In this document: one piece after another, positions 19,140 through 27,690 of the stretch
How positions within the stretch are numbered: position 1 is the stretch's first letter
Layout: the number at the start of each line of letters is the position of its first letter
NCBI GenBank assembly: GCA_031177985.1
Contig: JAPSJW010000001.1
Coordinates: 682,001-746,000 of the forward strand
Origin: Microbacteriaceae bacterium
Lineage (GTDB): Bacteria > Actinomycetota > Actinomycetes > Actinomycetales > Microbacteriaceae
Direction: 5' to 3'
Length of the DNA stretch: 64,000 nt
The notes under the pieces: model-generated
What the model saw: only the letters and a program-made list of their open reading frames with translations
Databases searched by the model: none
Told to the model about the DNA's origin: nothing
Made by a program: the position numbers and the translations under genes

Positions 19140-20750
19140 TCACGACGTCAGATCGCGCGCCCGGACGAGGCCGACGGCCGCCGCTCCGATCAGCACGGCG
19201 GCACCGGTCATGATGCCGGTCGACCACCAGTCGAGCTCCTCGACGGGAAGGGCGGACGAATGCCGGAACGGACTGACGTTCTGCAGCCACTCCGGGATGC
19301 CCAGGAGCTCGCCCAGCTGACCCAGCACCAGCGCGAGCGCGAGCGCTCCCCACGCCAGCGCGGTGGTGAGTCGCGGCAGCAGCGAGAAGGCCAGCGCGGC
19401 GACGGCCACCAGCACGACGGCGGCGGGAACGTGCGCGAGCGCGGCGGCCACGCCCACACCCCACCGGTCGGGTTCGCCGCCTGAGGCGAGGAAGCCGAGA
19501 CCCGACGCCAGCCCTGCGACGAGGGCCACGGCGACCGCCGATCCGAAGCCCACCGCGAGCTGCGCGGACAGCCAGCGTCGGGCCGTGAGCGGTGCGGCCA
19601 GCAGGAGCTCCGCCCGCCCCTCGGCCTCGTCCGACCGAAGTCGCATGACCGCTTGGGCGCCCGCCGCCGCTGCCAGCACGCCGGACATGCCGAGAATCGC
19701 CGCGGAGAAGACGTCGACCGCCTCCGCCTGCGACCCGGGCACGAGTCGGGCGATGAGCTCGCTGAGCGACGCGTTGGCGGCGACGGCCTGCCCGACGAGG
19801 GGCGCCAGCAGTCCGGCGATGCTTCCGAGCACCGCGGCTCCTGCCGCCCAGCCGAGCAGAGCGGGCCGCTGCAGTCGCCAGGCCAGCCCCATCGCCGAGG
19901 GGAGGAAGGCCCCAGCCGTCTCTCTCCCGCTTCGCTCCGGCACGAGGCTGGATCCGAGGTCGCGCCTGCTCCGGAGCGACAGGGCGATGGCGGCGAGCGC
20001 GACAGCGAGGGCCGCGGAGAGGAGGAGCGGCACCGGGTTCTGCTCGGCGAAGGGCGACACCCGCTGGCTCCATCCGATCGGGGACAACCACGACAACCAC
20101 CCCGTCTCGGCCCGAGTGAGCTCCGGATCGGGGGTTCCGAGCGCGTCCCCGATGCCTCGGACGACATAGGCGAGTCCCACGAGCCCACCGGCCGCCCCGT
20201 TCGCCGCCCTGGCCGTCGGGAGGACCTGCGCGAGCAGGGCGGCGGCCGCGGCGAAGACCAGCCCGGTGGAGGCGAGGGCGGCACCCGTGAGCCCCGCGCC
20301 CACGGGGTCGAGACCGGCGGCCCACAGTGCCGCAGCGGTCAGCCCGCCGAGCGCGACGTCGGCGCACAGCACGAGCAGCAGCACGGCGCCGAGCGGCGCG
20401 AGCCTCGACGTCGGCGTGGCGCCCACGAGCTCCGAGCGCCCCGCCTCCTCGTCGCCGCGCGTGTTGCGCACGACCAGGAAGGTGTTCATCAGACCCGCCA
20501 GCACCGCCAGGAAGGCGAAGGCCTGGAAGAACACCACCGCTCCGACGTCGGTGCCATCCGGCGTGCCGCGCAGGAAGAGGAAGGCGGGATTGACGACCGC
20601 GACCGCCACGATCCCGGCACGCTCCTGCTCGTCGCCGAACTCCCGCCCGACCGCCGCAGCGGAGGCCCCGGCGAGTCCGGCGATGCCGCCGATCCAGAGC
20701 AGCAGGTAGCAGCGATCGCGCCGCAGGCCGCGGAGGGTGAGACGCAGCAT
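19140..20750 (-). CDS. ABC transporter permease (polyketide exporter-like)
   Basis: 536 residues with about 12 hydrophobic segments in two similar halves, each opening with a cytosolic stretch (MLRLTLRGLRRDRCYLLLW; AFLPSAMGLAWRLQRPALLGW). This organisation fits the COG3559 'exporter of polyketide antibiotics' group. Conserved NTRGDEEAGRSELVGATP and RSDEAEGRAELLLAAPLTARRW loops, one per half, contact the ATPase. Start ATG 20750 overlaps the stop of the ATPase gene by one base. The long open frame upstream to 21941 runs through the ATPase gene in another frame and is not real. Confidence 0.9.
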   Translation of the reverse strand: MLRLTLRGLRRDRCYLLLWIGGIAGLAGASAAAVGREFGDEQERAGIVAVAVVNPAFLFLRGTPDGTDVGAVVFFQAFAFLAVLAGLMNTFLVVRNTRGDEEAGRSELVGATPTSRLAPLGAVLLLVLCADVALGGLTAAALWAAGLDPVGAGLTGAALASTGLVFAAAAALLAQVLPTARAANGAAGGLVGLAYVVRGIGDALGTPDPELTRAETGWLSWLSPIGWSQRVSPFAEQNPVPLLLSAALAVALAAIALSLRSRRDLGSSLVPERSGRETAGAFLPSAMGLAWRLQRPALLGWAAGAAVLGSIAGLLAPLVGQAVAANASLSELIARLVPGSQAEAVDVFSAAILGMSGVLAAAAGAQAVMRLRSDEAEGRAELLLAAPLTARRWLSAQLAVGFGSAVAVALVAGLASGLGFLASGGEPDRWGVGVAAALAHVPAAVVLVAVAALAFSLLPRLTTALAWGALALALVLGQLGELLGIPEWLQNVSPFRHSSALPVEELDWWSTGIMTGAAVLIGAAAVGLVRARDLTS

Positions 20751-21661
20751 CAGCGCAGCTCCGCTTCCGGCTCGGCGGCGTAGTGCCGGAGGAAGAGCGA
20801 CTCGAGCGACGGGGGAGCTACGAGGAGGTCGGTCGGTCGCAGCGCGCCGACCCGCTCGATCACGTCGGGCAGCCGGTCGGAGTCGACATCGAACTCGACC
20901 ACTCCGCTCTCGCCGCGCACGGCCACGACGCCGGGCATCGCACCGAAGACGGCGGCCTCGTGCTCGGTCGTCACGCGGAAGGTGGTCCGCGTGAGGTGAC
21001 GCAGGTCGGCCAGGCTGCCGGTCTCGACCGCACGGCCGGCCCGGATGATCGTGACCCGGTCGCACAGCTGCTCCACCTCGCTGAGGATGTGGCTCGAGAG
21101 CAGCACCGTCGCCCCGTCGGCACGCACCCGCTCGACGTGGGCGCGGAAGACCGACTCCATGACGGGGTCGAGGCCGCTCGTCGGCTCGTCGAAGACGTAG
21201 AGCTCCGCCGGCCGGGCGAAGGCGGCGACGAGAGCGACCTTCTGACGATTGCCCTTCGAGTAGCTCCGAGCCTTCTTCCGCGGATCCAGCTCGAACTCCC
21301 GCAGCAGCTGCTCCCTCAGCGCAGGGTCTGCGCCTCCGCGGAGGCCGGTGAGCAAGTCGATGTGCTCGCCCCCGGTCAGGTTCGGCCAGAGGCTGACGTC
21401 GCCCGGAACGTACGCGATGCGCCGATGGATCGCGACCGCCTCCGACCACGGGTCCAGCCCGAAGATCGAGGCGGTGCCCGCATCCGCTCTCACCAGGCCG
21501 AGCAGGATGCGCAGGGTCGTCGACTTGCCGGCGCCGTTCGGGCCGAGGAAGCCGTGCACTTCGCCCGGTCCGACGGTCAGATCGAGATCGTCGAGGGCCC
21601 GGCTGCGCCCGAAGCGCTTGCCAAGCCCGGAGACACGGATGATGGGAGATGCGGCACTCAC
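20750..21661 (-). CDS. ABC transporter ATP-binding protein
   Basis: 303 residues. Walker A GPNGAGKST (about 44-52), signature YSKGNRQKVALVAAF, Walker B ELYVFDEPTSGLDP and switch His in LLSSHILSEVEQLCD. C-terminal domain of the drug-export (DrrA/YhiH) type. GTG 21661 is preceded by AAAGGA with an 8-nt spacer; the frame is open to 22009 but that part is low-complexity Arg/Ala. With the permease it forms a two-gene exporter. No TetR-type regulator is adjacent. Confidence 0.93.
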   Translation of the reverse strand: MSAASPIIRVSGLGKRFGRSRALDDLDLTVGPGEVHGFLGPNGAGKSTTLRILLGLVRADAGTASIFGLDPWSEAVAIHRRIAYVPGDVSLWPNLTGGEHIDLLTGLRGGADPALREQLLREFELDPRKKARSYSKGNRQKVALVAAFARPAELYVFDEPTSGLDPVMESVFRAHVERVRADGATVLLSSHILSEVEQLCDRVTIIRAGRAVETGSLADLRHLTRTTFRVTTEHEAAVFGAMPGVVAVRGESGVVEFDVDSDRLPDVIERVGALRPTDLLVAPPSLESLFLRHYAAEPEAELR

Positions 21662-22039
21662 GGCCGGTCCTTTCGCGGTCGCACGACAGCGCCCACGGCG
21701 GTCGCCGGGGTGCTCCGCTTTTGCGCGGGCCGACCAGGCTTCCCGGCTCTCCGAGCGAGACTCTAGACCCGTCGCGCGCGCGGCGGCAAGATGCGCGTGC
21801 TTCCCGCGTCGAGGAACTCGCGGCAGGCGCATAGGGACCGCATAACGACGGTCGCCATCGTGGGATCCGTACTCGAGAGAGACCGGAGCCGGCCCGACGC
21901 GTTCGTCCTCCGCGTGTCGGGTGCTGGGAGCGGCTCCCCATCGGGGCCGGGGTCCGGCTGCGCTGTCCGTCAGCCGCCGGCCTCGGCCTCGTCCAACGCG
22001 GCGTGACACCCCACCCGAGGGCCGAACCGGCTCAGACGG
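21662..22039. other. intergenic region, no gene seen
   Basis: About 380 nt between the ABC ATPase start and the trkA stop, both on the minus strand. Its open frames have Arg-rich composition and no start signals. A possible minus-strand -10 TAGAGT lies near 21759. It may hold the ABC operon promoter and the trkA terminator, but nothing specific can be supported. Confidence 0.4.
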
Positions 22040-22711
22040 TTACGCCTGCAGGGTCGCGAAGCGCTCGATGTCGCCCGAGTTGCCGCTCGCGATGATGAGG
22101 TCGTGGTTCGAGATCACCGTGTCGGCCGTCGCGTAGGTGAACTCCGAGCCCGGGCTCTTCACGCCGACCACGGTCACACCGTACTTGCGCCGCACCTGCG
22201 ACTCCGACAGCGGGATGCCGCGGATCGGCTTCGGCGGGTACATCTTGACGATCGCGAAGTCGTCGTCGAACTCGATGAAGTCGAGCATGCGGCCCGACAC
22301 CAGGTGCGCCACCCGCTCGCCCGCCTCGGCCTCGGGGTAGATGACGTGGTTCGCGCCGATGCGGGCGAGGATCTTGCCGTGCGACTGGCTGATCGCCTTC
22401 GCCCAGATCTGCGGGATCTTGAGGTCGACGAGATTCGCCGTGATGAGCACGCTCGCCTCGATCGACGACCCGACCGCCACGACCGCGATGGGGAAGTCCT
22501 GCGCGCCGATCTGGCGCAGCGCATCGATGCTGCGAGCATCCGTCTGCACCGCGTGGGTCACGCGCTCAGACCACTTCTGCACGAGGTTCGCGTCCTCGTC
22601 GACCGCGAGCACCTCGCGATCGAGGCGCTGCAGCTGGCCTGCGGTGGCCGCGCCGAAGCGGCCCAGGCCGATGACGAGCACGGGGGCATCGTGCGGGATC
22701 CGATCAACCAA
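22040..22711 (-). CDS. trkA: Trk/Ktr potassium channel regulatory subunit (TrkA/KtrA)
   Basis: 223 residues. RCK-N Rossmann domain with VLVIGLGRFGAATAGQL and the later acidic residue in AVDED (binding NAD or nucleotides), then an RCK-C domain (about 140-223, FAIVKMYPPKPIRGIPLSES). It gates the TrkH pore in response to nucleotides. The start is TTG at 22709-22711, overlapping the trkH stop by 8 nt, which indicates strict co-expression. Confidence 0.93.
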   Translation of the reverse strand: MVDRIPHDAPVLVIGLGRFGAATAGQLQRLDREVLAVDEDANLVQKWSERVTHAVQTDARSIDALRQIGAQDFPIAVVAVGSSIEASVLITANLVDLKIPQIWAKAISQSHGKILARIGANHVIYPEAEAGERVAHLVSGRMLDFIEFDDDFAIVKMYPPKPIRGIPLSESQVRRKYGVTVVGVKSPGSEFTYATADTVISNHDLIIASGNSGDIERFATLQA

Positions 22712-24128
22712 CGATGGGCCTCTCTTCCGGACGCTTGAACAGCTGGCGGGTCTGGCTCGCAGCGAGCGCGGCCGCGAGGGTCACGGTACCGATGCGGCCG
22801 AAGAACATGGTGAACGCGAGGATGTACTGAGCAGGATCCGACGCGCCCTGGGTGAAGCCGGTCGACAGCCCGCAGGTCGCGAACGCGCTGATCACATCGA
22901 ACAATACGTAGTCGAGCGGCTCATCGGTGATCAGCAGCAGCAGGATGCACGCACCCGCGACGAGCGTCGCACCCCACAGCACGACGCTGACGCCGAGGCG
23001 CAGCACGTCGGTCGGGATGCGGCGCTCGTACGCCTCCATCTCGTCGCGACCCTTGGCCTCGGCGAAGGCGGCGAGGAAGAGGATGGCGAGGGTCGTCACC
23101 TTGATGCCGCCGGCGGTCGACGCGGAGCCGCCACCGATGAACATGAGCATGTCGGTCACGAGCAGGCTCGAGCCGTCGAGCTGCGCCATGTCGAGGGTCG
23201 CGAATCCGCCCGAGCGCGCCATGGTCGAGATGAAGAGCGACTGCAGGATGCGCTGGCCGAAGTCCATCCCGCCCATCGTGTCCTCGTTCTCGAACTCGAG
23301 CACGAAGTAGGCGACGGCGCCGAGCAGCAGCAGCAGGCCGAACGTGAGAAGGGTGACCTTCACGTGTAGCGACCAGAGCCGCGGGCGGCGGAGGTTGCGG
23401 GTCAGCACGTAGATGACCGGGAAGCCGATCGCGCCCAGCACGACCGCGATCATCAGCGAGCCCATCATCCACAGGTCGGTCGCGTACGGTGCGAGGCCGT
23501 CGGCCGTCGGAAGGAAGCCGGTGTTCGTGAACGCCATCGCGGCAATGTAGATCGACTCCCAAAGGGCGTCGAGCAGCGGCACTCCCTCGAGCAGCATCCG
23601 CGGAAAGATCAGCAGAGCGACCGCGCCCTCGATGACGAGCACGCTGATCGCGACCGTGAGCAGCAGGTTGCCCGTCTCACCGAGGCGCACCGCCTGGCCC
23701 TCGGACACCGGCCCCTTGCGGACGCGCAGCGGGTTCGAGTCGCCGGCCGCGATGAGCTTCTGGCGCAGGCCCAGTCGGCGGCTGATGACGAGACCGAGGA
23801 TCGAGGCGAGCGTCAGCACGCCGACGCCGCCGATCTGCACTCCGATGAACACGAACACATGCCCGAGCGGCGACCAGTAGGTGGCCATGTCGACCGTGGA
23901 GAGCCCGGTCACGCAGATGACGGACACGGCCGTGAAGAACGCGTCGACGAAGGGGGCCCGCTCACCTGACGTCGTCGAGACCGGCAGCGAGAAGAGGAGG
24001 GTGAAGACCAGCACGAGGGAGCCGAAGATCGCGATCGCGAACCGTGCGGGAGTCGCTGCCACGAACGCGTCGACCCCGTCCCGGATCCGCTCGAGCAGGG
24101 GGTCGCGCCGCACGGATTTCGTGGGCAT
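22704..24128 (-). CDS. trkH: Trk/Ktr potassium uptake pore subunit
   Basis: 474-residue membrane protein of the TrkH/KtrB superfamily, four repeated M1-P-M2 units. Selectivity-filter strands are visible: SVICVTGLSTVDMATYW, AMAFTNTGFLPTADG, STMARSGGFATLDM and ISAFATCGLSTGFTQG, each with the conserved Gly. Works with the TrkA subunit encoded immediately downstream for K+ uptake. ATG 24128 follows AGGAGAGAAGG. Divergent from an ArsR-like regulator gene. Confidence 0.94.
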   Translation of the reverse strand: MPTKSVRRDPLLERIRDGVDAFVAATPARFAIAIFGSLVLVFTLLFSLPVSTTSGERAPFVDAFFTAVSVICVTGLSTVDMATYWSPLGHVFVFIGVQIGGVGVLTLASILGLVISRRLGLRQKLIAAGDSNPLRVRKGPVSEGQAVRLGETGNLLLTVAISVLVIEGAVALLIFPRMLLEGVPLLDALWESIYIAAMAFTNTGFLPTADGLAPYATDLWMMGSLMIAVVLGAIGFPVIYVLTRNLRRPRLWSLHVKVTLLTFGLLLLLGAVAYFVLEFENEDTMGGMDFGQRILQSLFISTMARSGGFATLDMAQLDGSSLLVTDMLMFIGGGSASTAGGIKVTTLAILFLAAFAEAKGRDEMEAYERRIPTDVLRLGVSVVLWGATLVAGACILLLLITDEPLDYVLFDVISAFATCGLSTGFTQGASDPAQYILAFTMFFGRIGTVTLAAALAASQTRQLFKRPEERPIVG

Positions 24129-24202
24129 CCGCCTTCTCTCCTGATCGGTGCTGGGAACGAAGGGACATGGTACTCCCCGCGCCGCCTGGCTACCCTGACT
24201 GG

Positions 24203-24667
24203 ATGGCCGACATCTTCGACGTGATCGCCGACCCCACGCGGCGCGAGGTACTGGCGGTGCTGCTCGAGCGCTACACCGCCGCGGACTCCGATTCCGGGGA
24301 CATCAGCGTCGGCGAGATCGTCGAGCGGCTCGGCCTCTCCCAGCCGACGGTGTCGAAGCATCTCAAGGTGCTGCGCGACCACGGGCTCGTGCATGTGCGC
24401 GAGGAGCGCCAGCTGCGCTACTACAGCCTCGACGCCGGACCCCTGGAGGAGGTGGAGGACTGGCTCATCCCGTTCCTCAGCGCCGACTTCGACGACTCGG
24501 GGTTCGATGCCCAGGGGGACGACGCCCGCAGCCTCACGGTGTTCTCCGCGTGGTCGGGCTCCGACCTCGGTGCGACCGTGGGCCGCGCCGCGGCCGACTC
24601 GAGTCACCGCGTGCGAGCTCTGCTGCAGGACGCGAGTCGCCGCGTGCCGTGGCGCAAGCGTTCCTGA
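24203..24667 (+). CDS. ArsR-family regulator
   Basis: 154 residues. N-terminal ArsR winged helix: MADIFDVIADPTRREVLAVL, recognition helix LSQPTVSKHLKVLRDHGLV and wing VREERQLRYYSLD. No Cys or His metal site of the ArsR/SmtB kind is seen, so it may sense something else. The C-terminal ~50 residues are of unknown type. TACCCT at 24191-24196 is 6 nt before the ATG, so it is leaderless. Divergent from trkHA, which it might control. Confidence 0.85.
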   Translation: MADIFDVIADPTRREVLAVLLERYTAADSDSGDISVGEIVERLGLSQPTVSKHLKVLRDHGLVHVREERQLRYYSLDAGPLEEVEDWLIPFLSADFDDSGFDAQGDDARSLTVFSAWSGSDLGATVGRAAADSSHRVRALLQDASRRVPWRKRS

Positions 24668-24755
24668 CCCGCTTTACACCGAGTCACACGAGCCTCTAGG
24701 GTTTCGTTTCAGCACTCCAGTCACAGCTGTAGCAGTGCTCAGGACAGGAGAGGTC

Positions 24756-24950
24756 ATGGCCGGCGGGCTGGACGATGTGCGATTCCTCACGGTGGCCGAG
24801 GTCGCGGAGATGATGCGCGTCTCGAACATGACCGTCTACCGGATGGTGCACTCGGGAGATCTCCCCGCCATCCGCTTCGGCCGCTCCTTCCGCATCCCGG
24901 AGTCGGCGGTGCTCGAGGCGATCCGCAAGCCGCTGTCGGACGTCGGCTGA
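24756..24950 (+). CDS. MerR-like/excisionase-type helix-turn-helix protein
   Basis: 64 residues, a single HTH_17 domain: FLTVAEVAEMMRVSNMTVYRMVHSG then LPAIRFGRSFRIPESAVLEAI. It has the same form as the small HTH protein (Rv0500A type) that precedes bS22 in mycobacteria, and here too the bS22 gene is next. ATG 24756 has AGGAGAGG at 24746-24753. Its function is unknown; related BldC-type proteins control development genes in Streptomyces. Confidence 0.9.
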   Translation: MAGGLDDVRFLTVAEVAEMMRVSNMTVYRMVHSGDLPAIRFGRSFRIPESAVLEAIRKPLSDVG

Positions 24951-24992
24951 GCGCATCCGTCGCTCGACTTCGCCCCACCCGCCGCGCCCGTG

Positions 24993-25051
24993 TAGACTCG
25001 GCCGGTATATTTCCGCGGTTCTGATCGGACCGTCGTAGTTCGTATCAGAAC
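24993..25051 (+). promoter_or_regulatory. bS22 promoter and leader inverted repeat
   Basis: A -10 TAGACT at 24993-24998 is followed, in the presumed 5' leader, by an 8-bp inverted repeat GTTCTGAT (25018-25025) and ATCAGAAC (25044-25051) enclosing 18 nt. The right arm ends a few bases before the GAGG ribosome site at 25055-25058. Such a stem could let the ribosomal protein control its own translation, but that is inference. Confidence 0.5.
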
Positions 25052-25065
25052 GAGTGAGGTTCTCA

Positions 25066-25164
25066 ATGGGCTCTGTCATCAAGAAGCGTCGCAAGCGCAT
25101 GGCGAAGAAGAAGCACCGCAAGCTGCTGCGCAAGACGCGCCACCAGCGTCGCAACAAGAAGTAG
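25066..25164 (+). CDS. small ribosomal subunit protein bS22
   Basis: 32 residues, extremely basic: MGSVIKKRRKRMAKKKHRKL and a basic tail ending RRNKK. This matches the actinobacterial bS22 protein (AURKAIP1/COX24-like), found near helix 44 in mycobacterial 30S structures. It is too short for most gene callers. GAGG at 25055-25058 is the ribosome site. A strong terminator follows 7 nt after the stop. Confidence 0.93.
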   Translation: MGSVIKKRRKRMAKKKHRKLLRKTRHQRRNKK

Positions 25165-25171
25165 CGACTCC

Positions 25172-25197
25172 GAACGCCGGGTTTCGACCCGGCGTTC
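25172..25197 (+). terminator. Rho-independent terminator of bS22
   Basis: An 11-bp perfect stem GAACGCCGGGT / ACCCGGCGTTC with the very stable TTCG tetraloop (25183-25186), followed by TGCTTTTG. The strongest terminator in the window. The following stretch to 25394 holds no visible gene. Confidence 0.9.
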
Positions 25198-25394
25198 TGC
25201 TTTTGCGGGTGCTTGCGCCGAGCTGGGCTCGGCGCCGGACGTTCCGTCGCGCGCGTCGACGCGGACGGCTTGTGACAACGGATGCCGGCGTATGAACGCG
25301 CGGACGATCACCTTCGGCAGCGCCGTCGGCTCTGGCCCCCGCAGCCGACCCGCAGTGCGGCGTCCGCCCGGAGCGCCGCCGCTAGGGTGAGATC

Positions 25395-25652
25395 GTGCCC
25401 GCCTCGCTCACCCTCATCGGCAAGCCGGACTGCCACTTGTGCGAAGACGCCCGCGAGGTCGTCGACCGGGTGCTCGCGGATCCGCTGTTCGCCGCAGTGC
25501 CGCTCACCGAGAAGTCGATCCTCGACGACGCGGAGCTCTACGACCGGCACTGGGAGGAGATCCCCGTGCTGCTCGTGAACGACAGGGTGCACACCATCTA
25601 CCGGGTCGACGAGCAGCGGCTGCGCACGGCGCTGACGGAGGCCGGCGCATGA
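25395..25652 (+). CDS. glutaredoxin-family (DUF836-like) protein
   Basis: 85 residues with a thioredoxin fold: strand ASLTLIGKPDCHLCEDAREVV carrying the redox pair CHLC (about 14-17), a cis-Pro in EIPVLLVND, and a final helix. Likely reduces disulfides, partner unknown. GTG 25395 is 6 nt after TAGGGT (25383-25388), a leaderless start. Overlaps the next gene by 4 nt (ATGA). Confidence 0.88.
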   Translation: MPASLTLIGKPDCHLCEDAREVVDRVLADPLFAAVPLTEKSILDDAELYDRHWEEIPVLLVNDRVHTIYRVDEQRLRTALTEAGA

Positions 25653-25948
25653 TCCGTCACATCGTGATGTGGAAGCTCGCCGCGACCGACCCCGCCGAGA
25701 AGGCTGAGGCCGCGGCGACCATCACCCGCGAGCTGACCGGGCTCGTTCCGCTGATCCCCGAGATCGGCACGCTCGAGGTGCGCGCCAACGAGGGCTACTT
25801 CGACGTCAACTTCGACCTCGTGCTGATCGCCGAGTACGCGACCTGGGCCGACCTCGAGGCGTACCAGGTGCATCCGGAACATCAGCGCGTCGTGCCGATC
25901 GTGCGCGCCAACGTGAGCGCGCGCGCCTCGGTCGATTTCGAGGTCTAG
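25649..25948 (+). CDS. Dabb (stress-responsive A/B barrel) protein
   Basis: 99 residues: MIRHIVMWKLAATDPAEKAE at the start and YQVHPEHQRVVPIVRANVSA near the end are typical of the Dabb dimeric alpha/beta barrel family. Members range from stress proteins to small cyclases and cannot be assigned a reaction here. The ATG overlaps the stop of the glutaredoxin-like gene, so they are translated together. Confidence 0.9.
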   Translation: MIRHIVMWKLAATDPAEKAEAAATITRELTGLVPLIPEIGTLEVRANEGYFDVNFDLVLIAEYATWADLEAYQVHPEHQRVVPIVRANVSARASVDFEV

Positions 25949-25950
25949 CC

Positions 25951-27279
25951 CTACGGCAGCAGCCGCGTCGGACCGCGGAACAGGTACGTGGTCTCGCGGA
26001 TCGAGCCGAGGCCCAGCATGAGCATGAGCACGCGCGCGAGGCCCATGCCGAACCCGCCGTGCGGCGGCACCCCGTAGCGGAAGAAGTCGAGGTAGAAGCC
26101 GAGCTCCTCCGGGTCGAGCCCCTTCTCGCGCGCCTGCTGCTCGAGCACCTCGACGCGGTGCTCGCGCTGGGCTCCGGTCGAGATCTCGACGCCGTTGAAG
26201 ATGAGGTCGTAGGAGTTCGTGAGGCCCGGGTCGTCGGCGTGGCGCATGTGGTAGAACGGCCGGATGCTCGAGGCGTAGTCGGTCAGGAACACGAACTCGT
26301 GCCCGAACTGCTCCTTCACGTAGGCGGCGATCTGGCGCTCGCCCTCGGGGTCCATGTCCTCGTCCTGCCGCGGCACGACGTAGCCGCGCTCGGCGACGAT
26401 GCGCTTCGCCTCGGCGAGCGGGATGCGCGGGAACGGCAGCGTCGGAACGGTCACCTCGACGCCGAACGTCGCGGCGATCTCGTCGCCGTGCTTCTCCTTG
26501 ACGGCGCGGAAGCCGGCCTCGATCAACTCCTCGTGCATCCGCGCGACGTCCTCGTGGCTGTCGATCCAGCTGAGCTCCGCGTCGACGCTCGTGAACTCGG
26601 TCGCGTGGCGGCTCGTGAAGCTGGGGTCGGCGCGGAACGCGGGGCCGATCTCGAAGATGCGGCCGAGGCCCGCGGGCTGCGCCATCTGCTTGAAGAACTG
26701 CGGGCTCTGGGCGAGGTACGCCTTGCCCTCGAAGTAGTCGACCTCGAACAGCTCGGCGCGCGACTCGGAGGCGCTCGCCATGAGCTTCGGCGTGTGCAGC
26801 TCCACGTAGTCGCGCTCGACCCAGTAGCTGCGCCAGGCGTGCTCGAGGGTCGTCTGGATGCGGAAGATCAGGTTGTTGCGCGGCACGCGCAGGTCGAGGA
26901 AGCGCCAGTCCAGCCGCTTGTCGATGCTCGAGTCGTCGGCGATCGGCGCCTCGGGCAGGGAGCGTCCGACGACCTCGATGCTCTCGACCTTCACCTCGAC
27001 GCCGCCGAGCTTCACGCGCTCGTCGTGCTTGAGCTGACCGGTGACGGTGAGGAAGGTGCCGAGGCTGAGCCCGGTGATCGTCTCGGCCACCTCGTCGGCG
27101 AGCGGCTCGCCCTCGGGCGAGAACGCCCGCGGGTGCACGAGCTGCACCGCGCCGGACTCGTCGCGCAGCACGACGAACTGCACCTTCTTCTGGTCCCGGA
27201 CGGTGTCGACCCATCCCGAGACGGTCACCGGACCGTCGGTCGCGGCCTGCAGAGCGGAGACGAGGGTGCGGGAAGTCAC
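25951..27279 (-). CDS. aspS: aspartate-tRNA ligase, archaeal type
   Basis: 442 residues, the short archaeal/eukaryal form without the bacterial GAD insertion. N-terminal OB-fold anticodon domain (1-105, VSGWVDTVRDQKKVQFVVLRD). Class II motifs: motif 2 FRADPSFTSRHATEFTSVDAE and motif 3 GFGMGLARVLMLML. It charges tRNA-Asp and, in non-discriminating forms, tRNA-Asn. Whether a standard bacterial AspRS also exists elsewhere cannot be seen. GTG 27279 is 8 nt after TACACT. Nothing looks damaged. Confidence 0.95.
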   Translation of the reverse strand: MTSRTLVSALQAATDGPVTVSGWVDTVRDQKKVQFVVLRDESGAVQLVHPRAFSPEGEPLADEVAETITGLSLGTFLTVTGQLKHDERVKLGGVEVKVESIEVVGRSLPEAPIADDSSIDKRLDWRFLDLRVPRNNLIFRIQTTLEHAWRSYWVERDYVELHTPKLMASASESRAELFEVDYFEGKAYLAQSPQFFKQMAQPAGLGRIFEIGPAFRADPSFTSRHATEFTSVDAELSWIDSHEDVARMHEELIEAGFRAVKEKHGDEIAATFGVEVTVPTLPFPRIPLAEAKRIVAERGYVVPRQDEDMDPEGERQIAAYVKEQFGHEFVFLTDYASSIRPFYHMRHADDPGLTNSYDLIFNGVEISTGAQREHRVEVLEQQAREKGLDPEELGFYLDFFRYGVPPHGGFGMGLARVLMLMLGLGSIRETTYLFRGPTRLLP

Positions 27280-27331
27280 GAGGACCGAGTGTAGTCGCGG
27301 GGCTGAGAGCGGCCGTTGCTAGCGTGTCGGC

Positions 27332-27682
27332 ATGAGCGCAGCGACGAGCAGCTCCGGGCCGCAGCGCCCCCGTCTGCCGGTTCTCGCGCTGATCGCCTCG
27401 ACGGTCATCACGGTCGTCACGGTGCTCGTCATCTGGGCGGTGGCCGTGCCCGTCGGTCCCGAGGTCTGCAGCCTGGCGCTGCCGGGCCCGCGCAACTGCT
27501 TCGTCGGTCAACGTGAGCAGGCCGCGCAGCTCTGGACGGTCGTGATGGTCGCGCTCTTCGCGGCCACCGTCGTCGCCGTGCTGCTGCGTCGGCGCGCGCT
27601 CGCGGCGGCGGGCGTCGTGCTGCTCCTCGCCGGGGGAGCGGCCGCCTACCTCAGCTCCGCGTGGGTCCCCTTCCTCGCCTGA
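27332..27682 (+). CDS. small membrane protein
   Basis: 116 residues with three hydrophobic helices (VLALIASTVITVVTVLVIWAV, LWTVVMVALFAATVVAVLL, LAAAGVVLLLAGGAAAYL). An outside loop between helices 1 and 2 carries two Cys (EVCSLALPGPRNCFVG) that could form a disulfide. Family not recognised. TAGCGT at 27320-27325 is 6 nt before the ATG (leaderless). Divergent from aspS. Confidence 0.7.
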   Translation: MSAATSSSGPQRPRLPVLALIASTVITVVTVLVIWAVAVPVGPEVCSLALPGPRNCFVGQREQAAQLWTVVMVALFAATVVAVLLRRRALAAAGVVLLLAGGAAAYLSSAWVPFLA

Positions 27683-27690
27683 GCCGTCCG

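Noticed and set aside
21791-22006. 71-codon plus-strand ORF in the intergenic gap before trkA
   Set aside because: Arg/Gly/Ser-rich, no start signal or recognisable fold.
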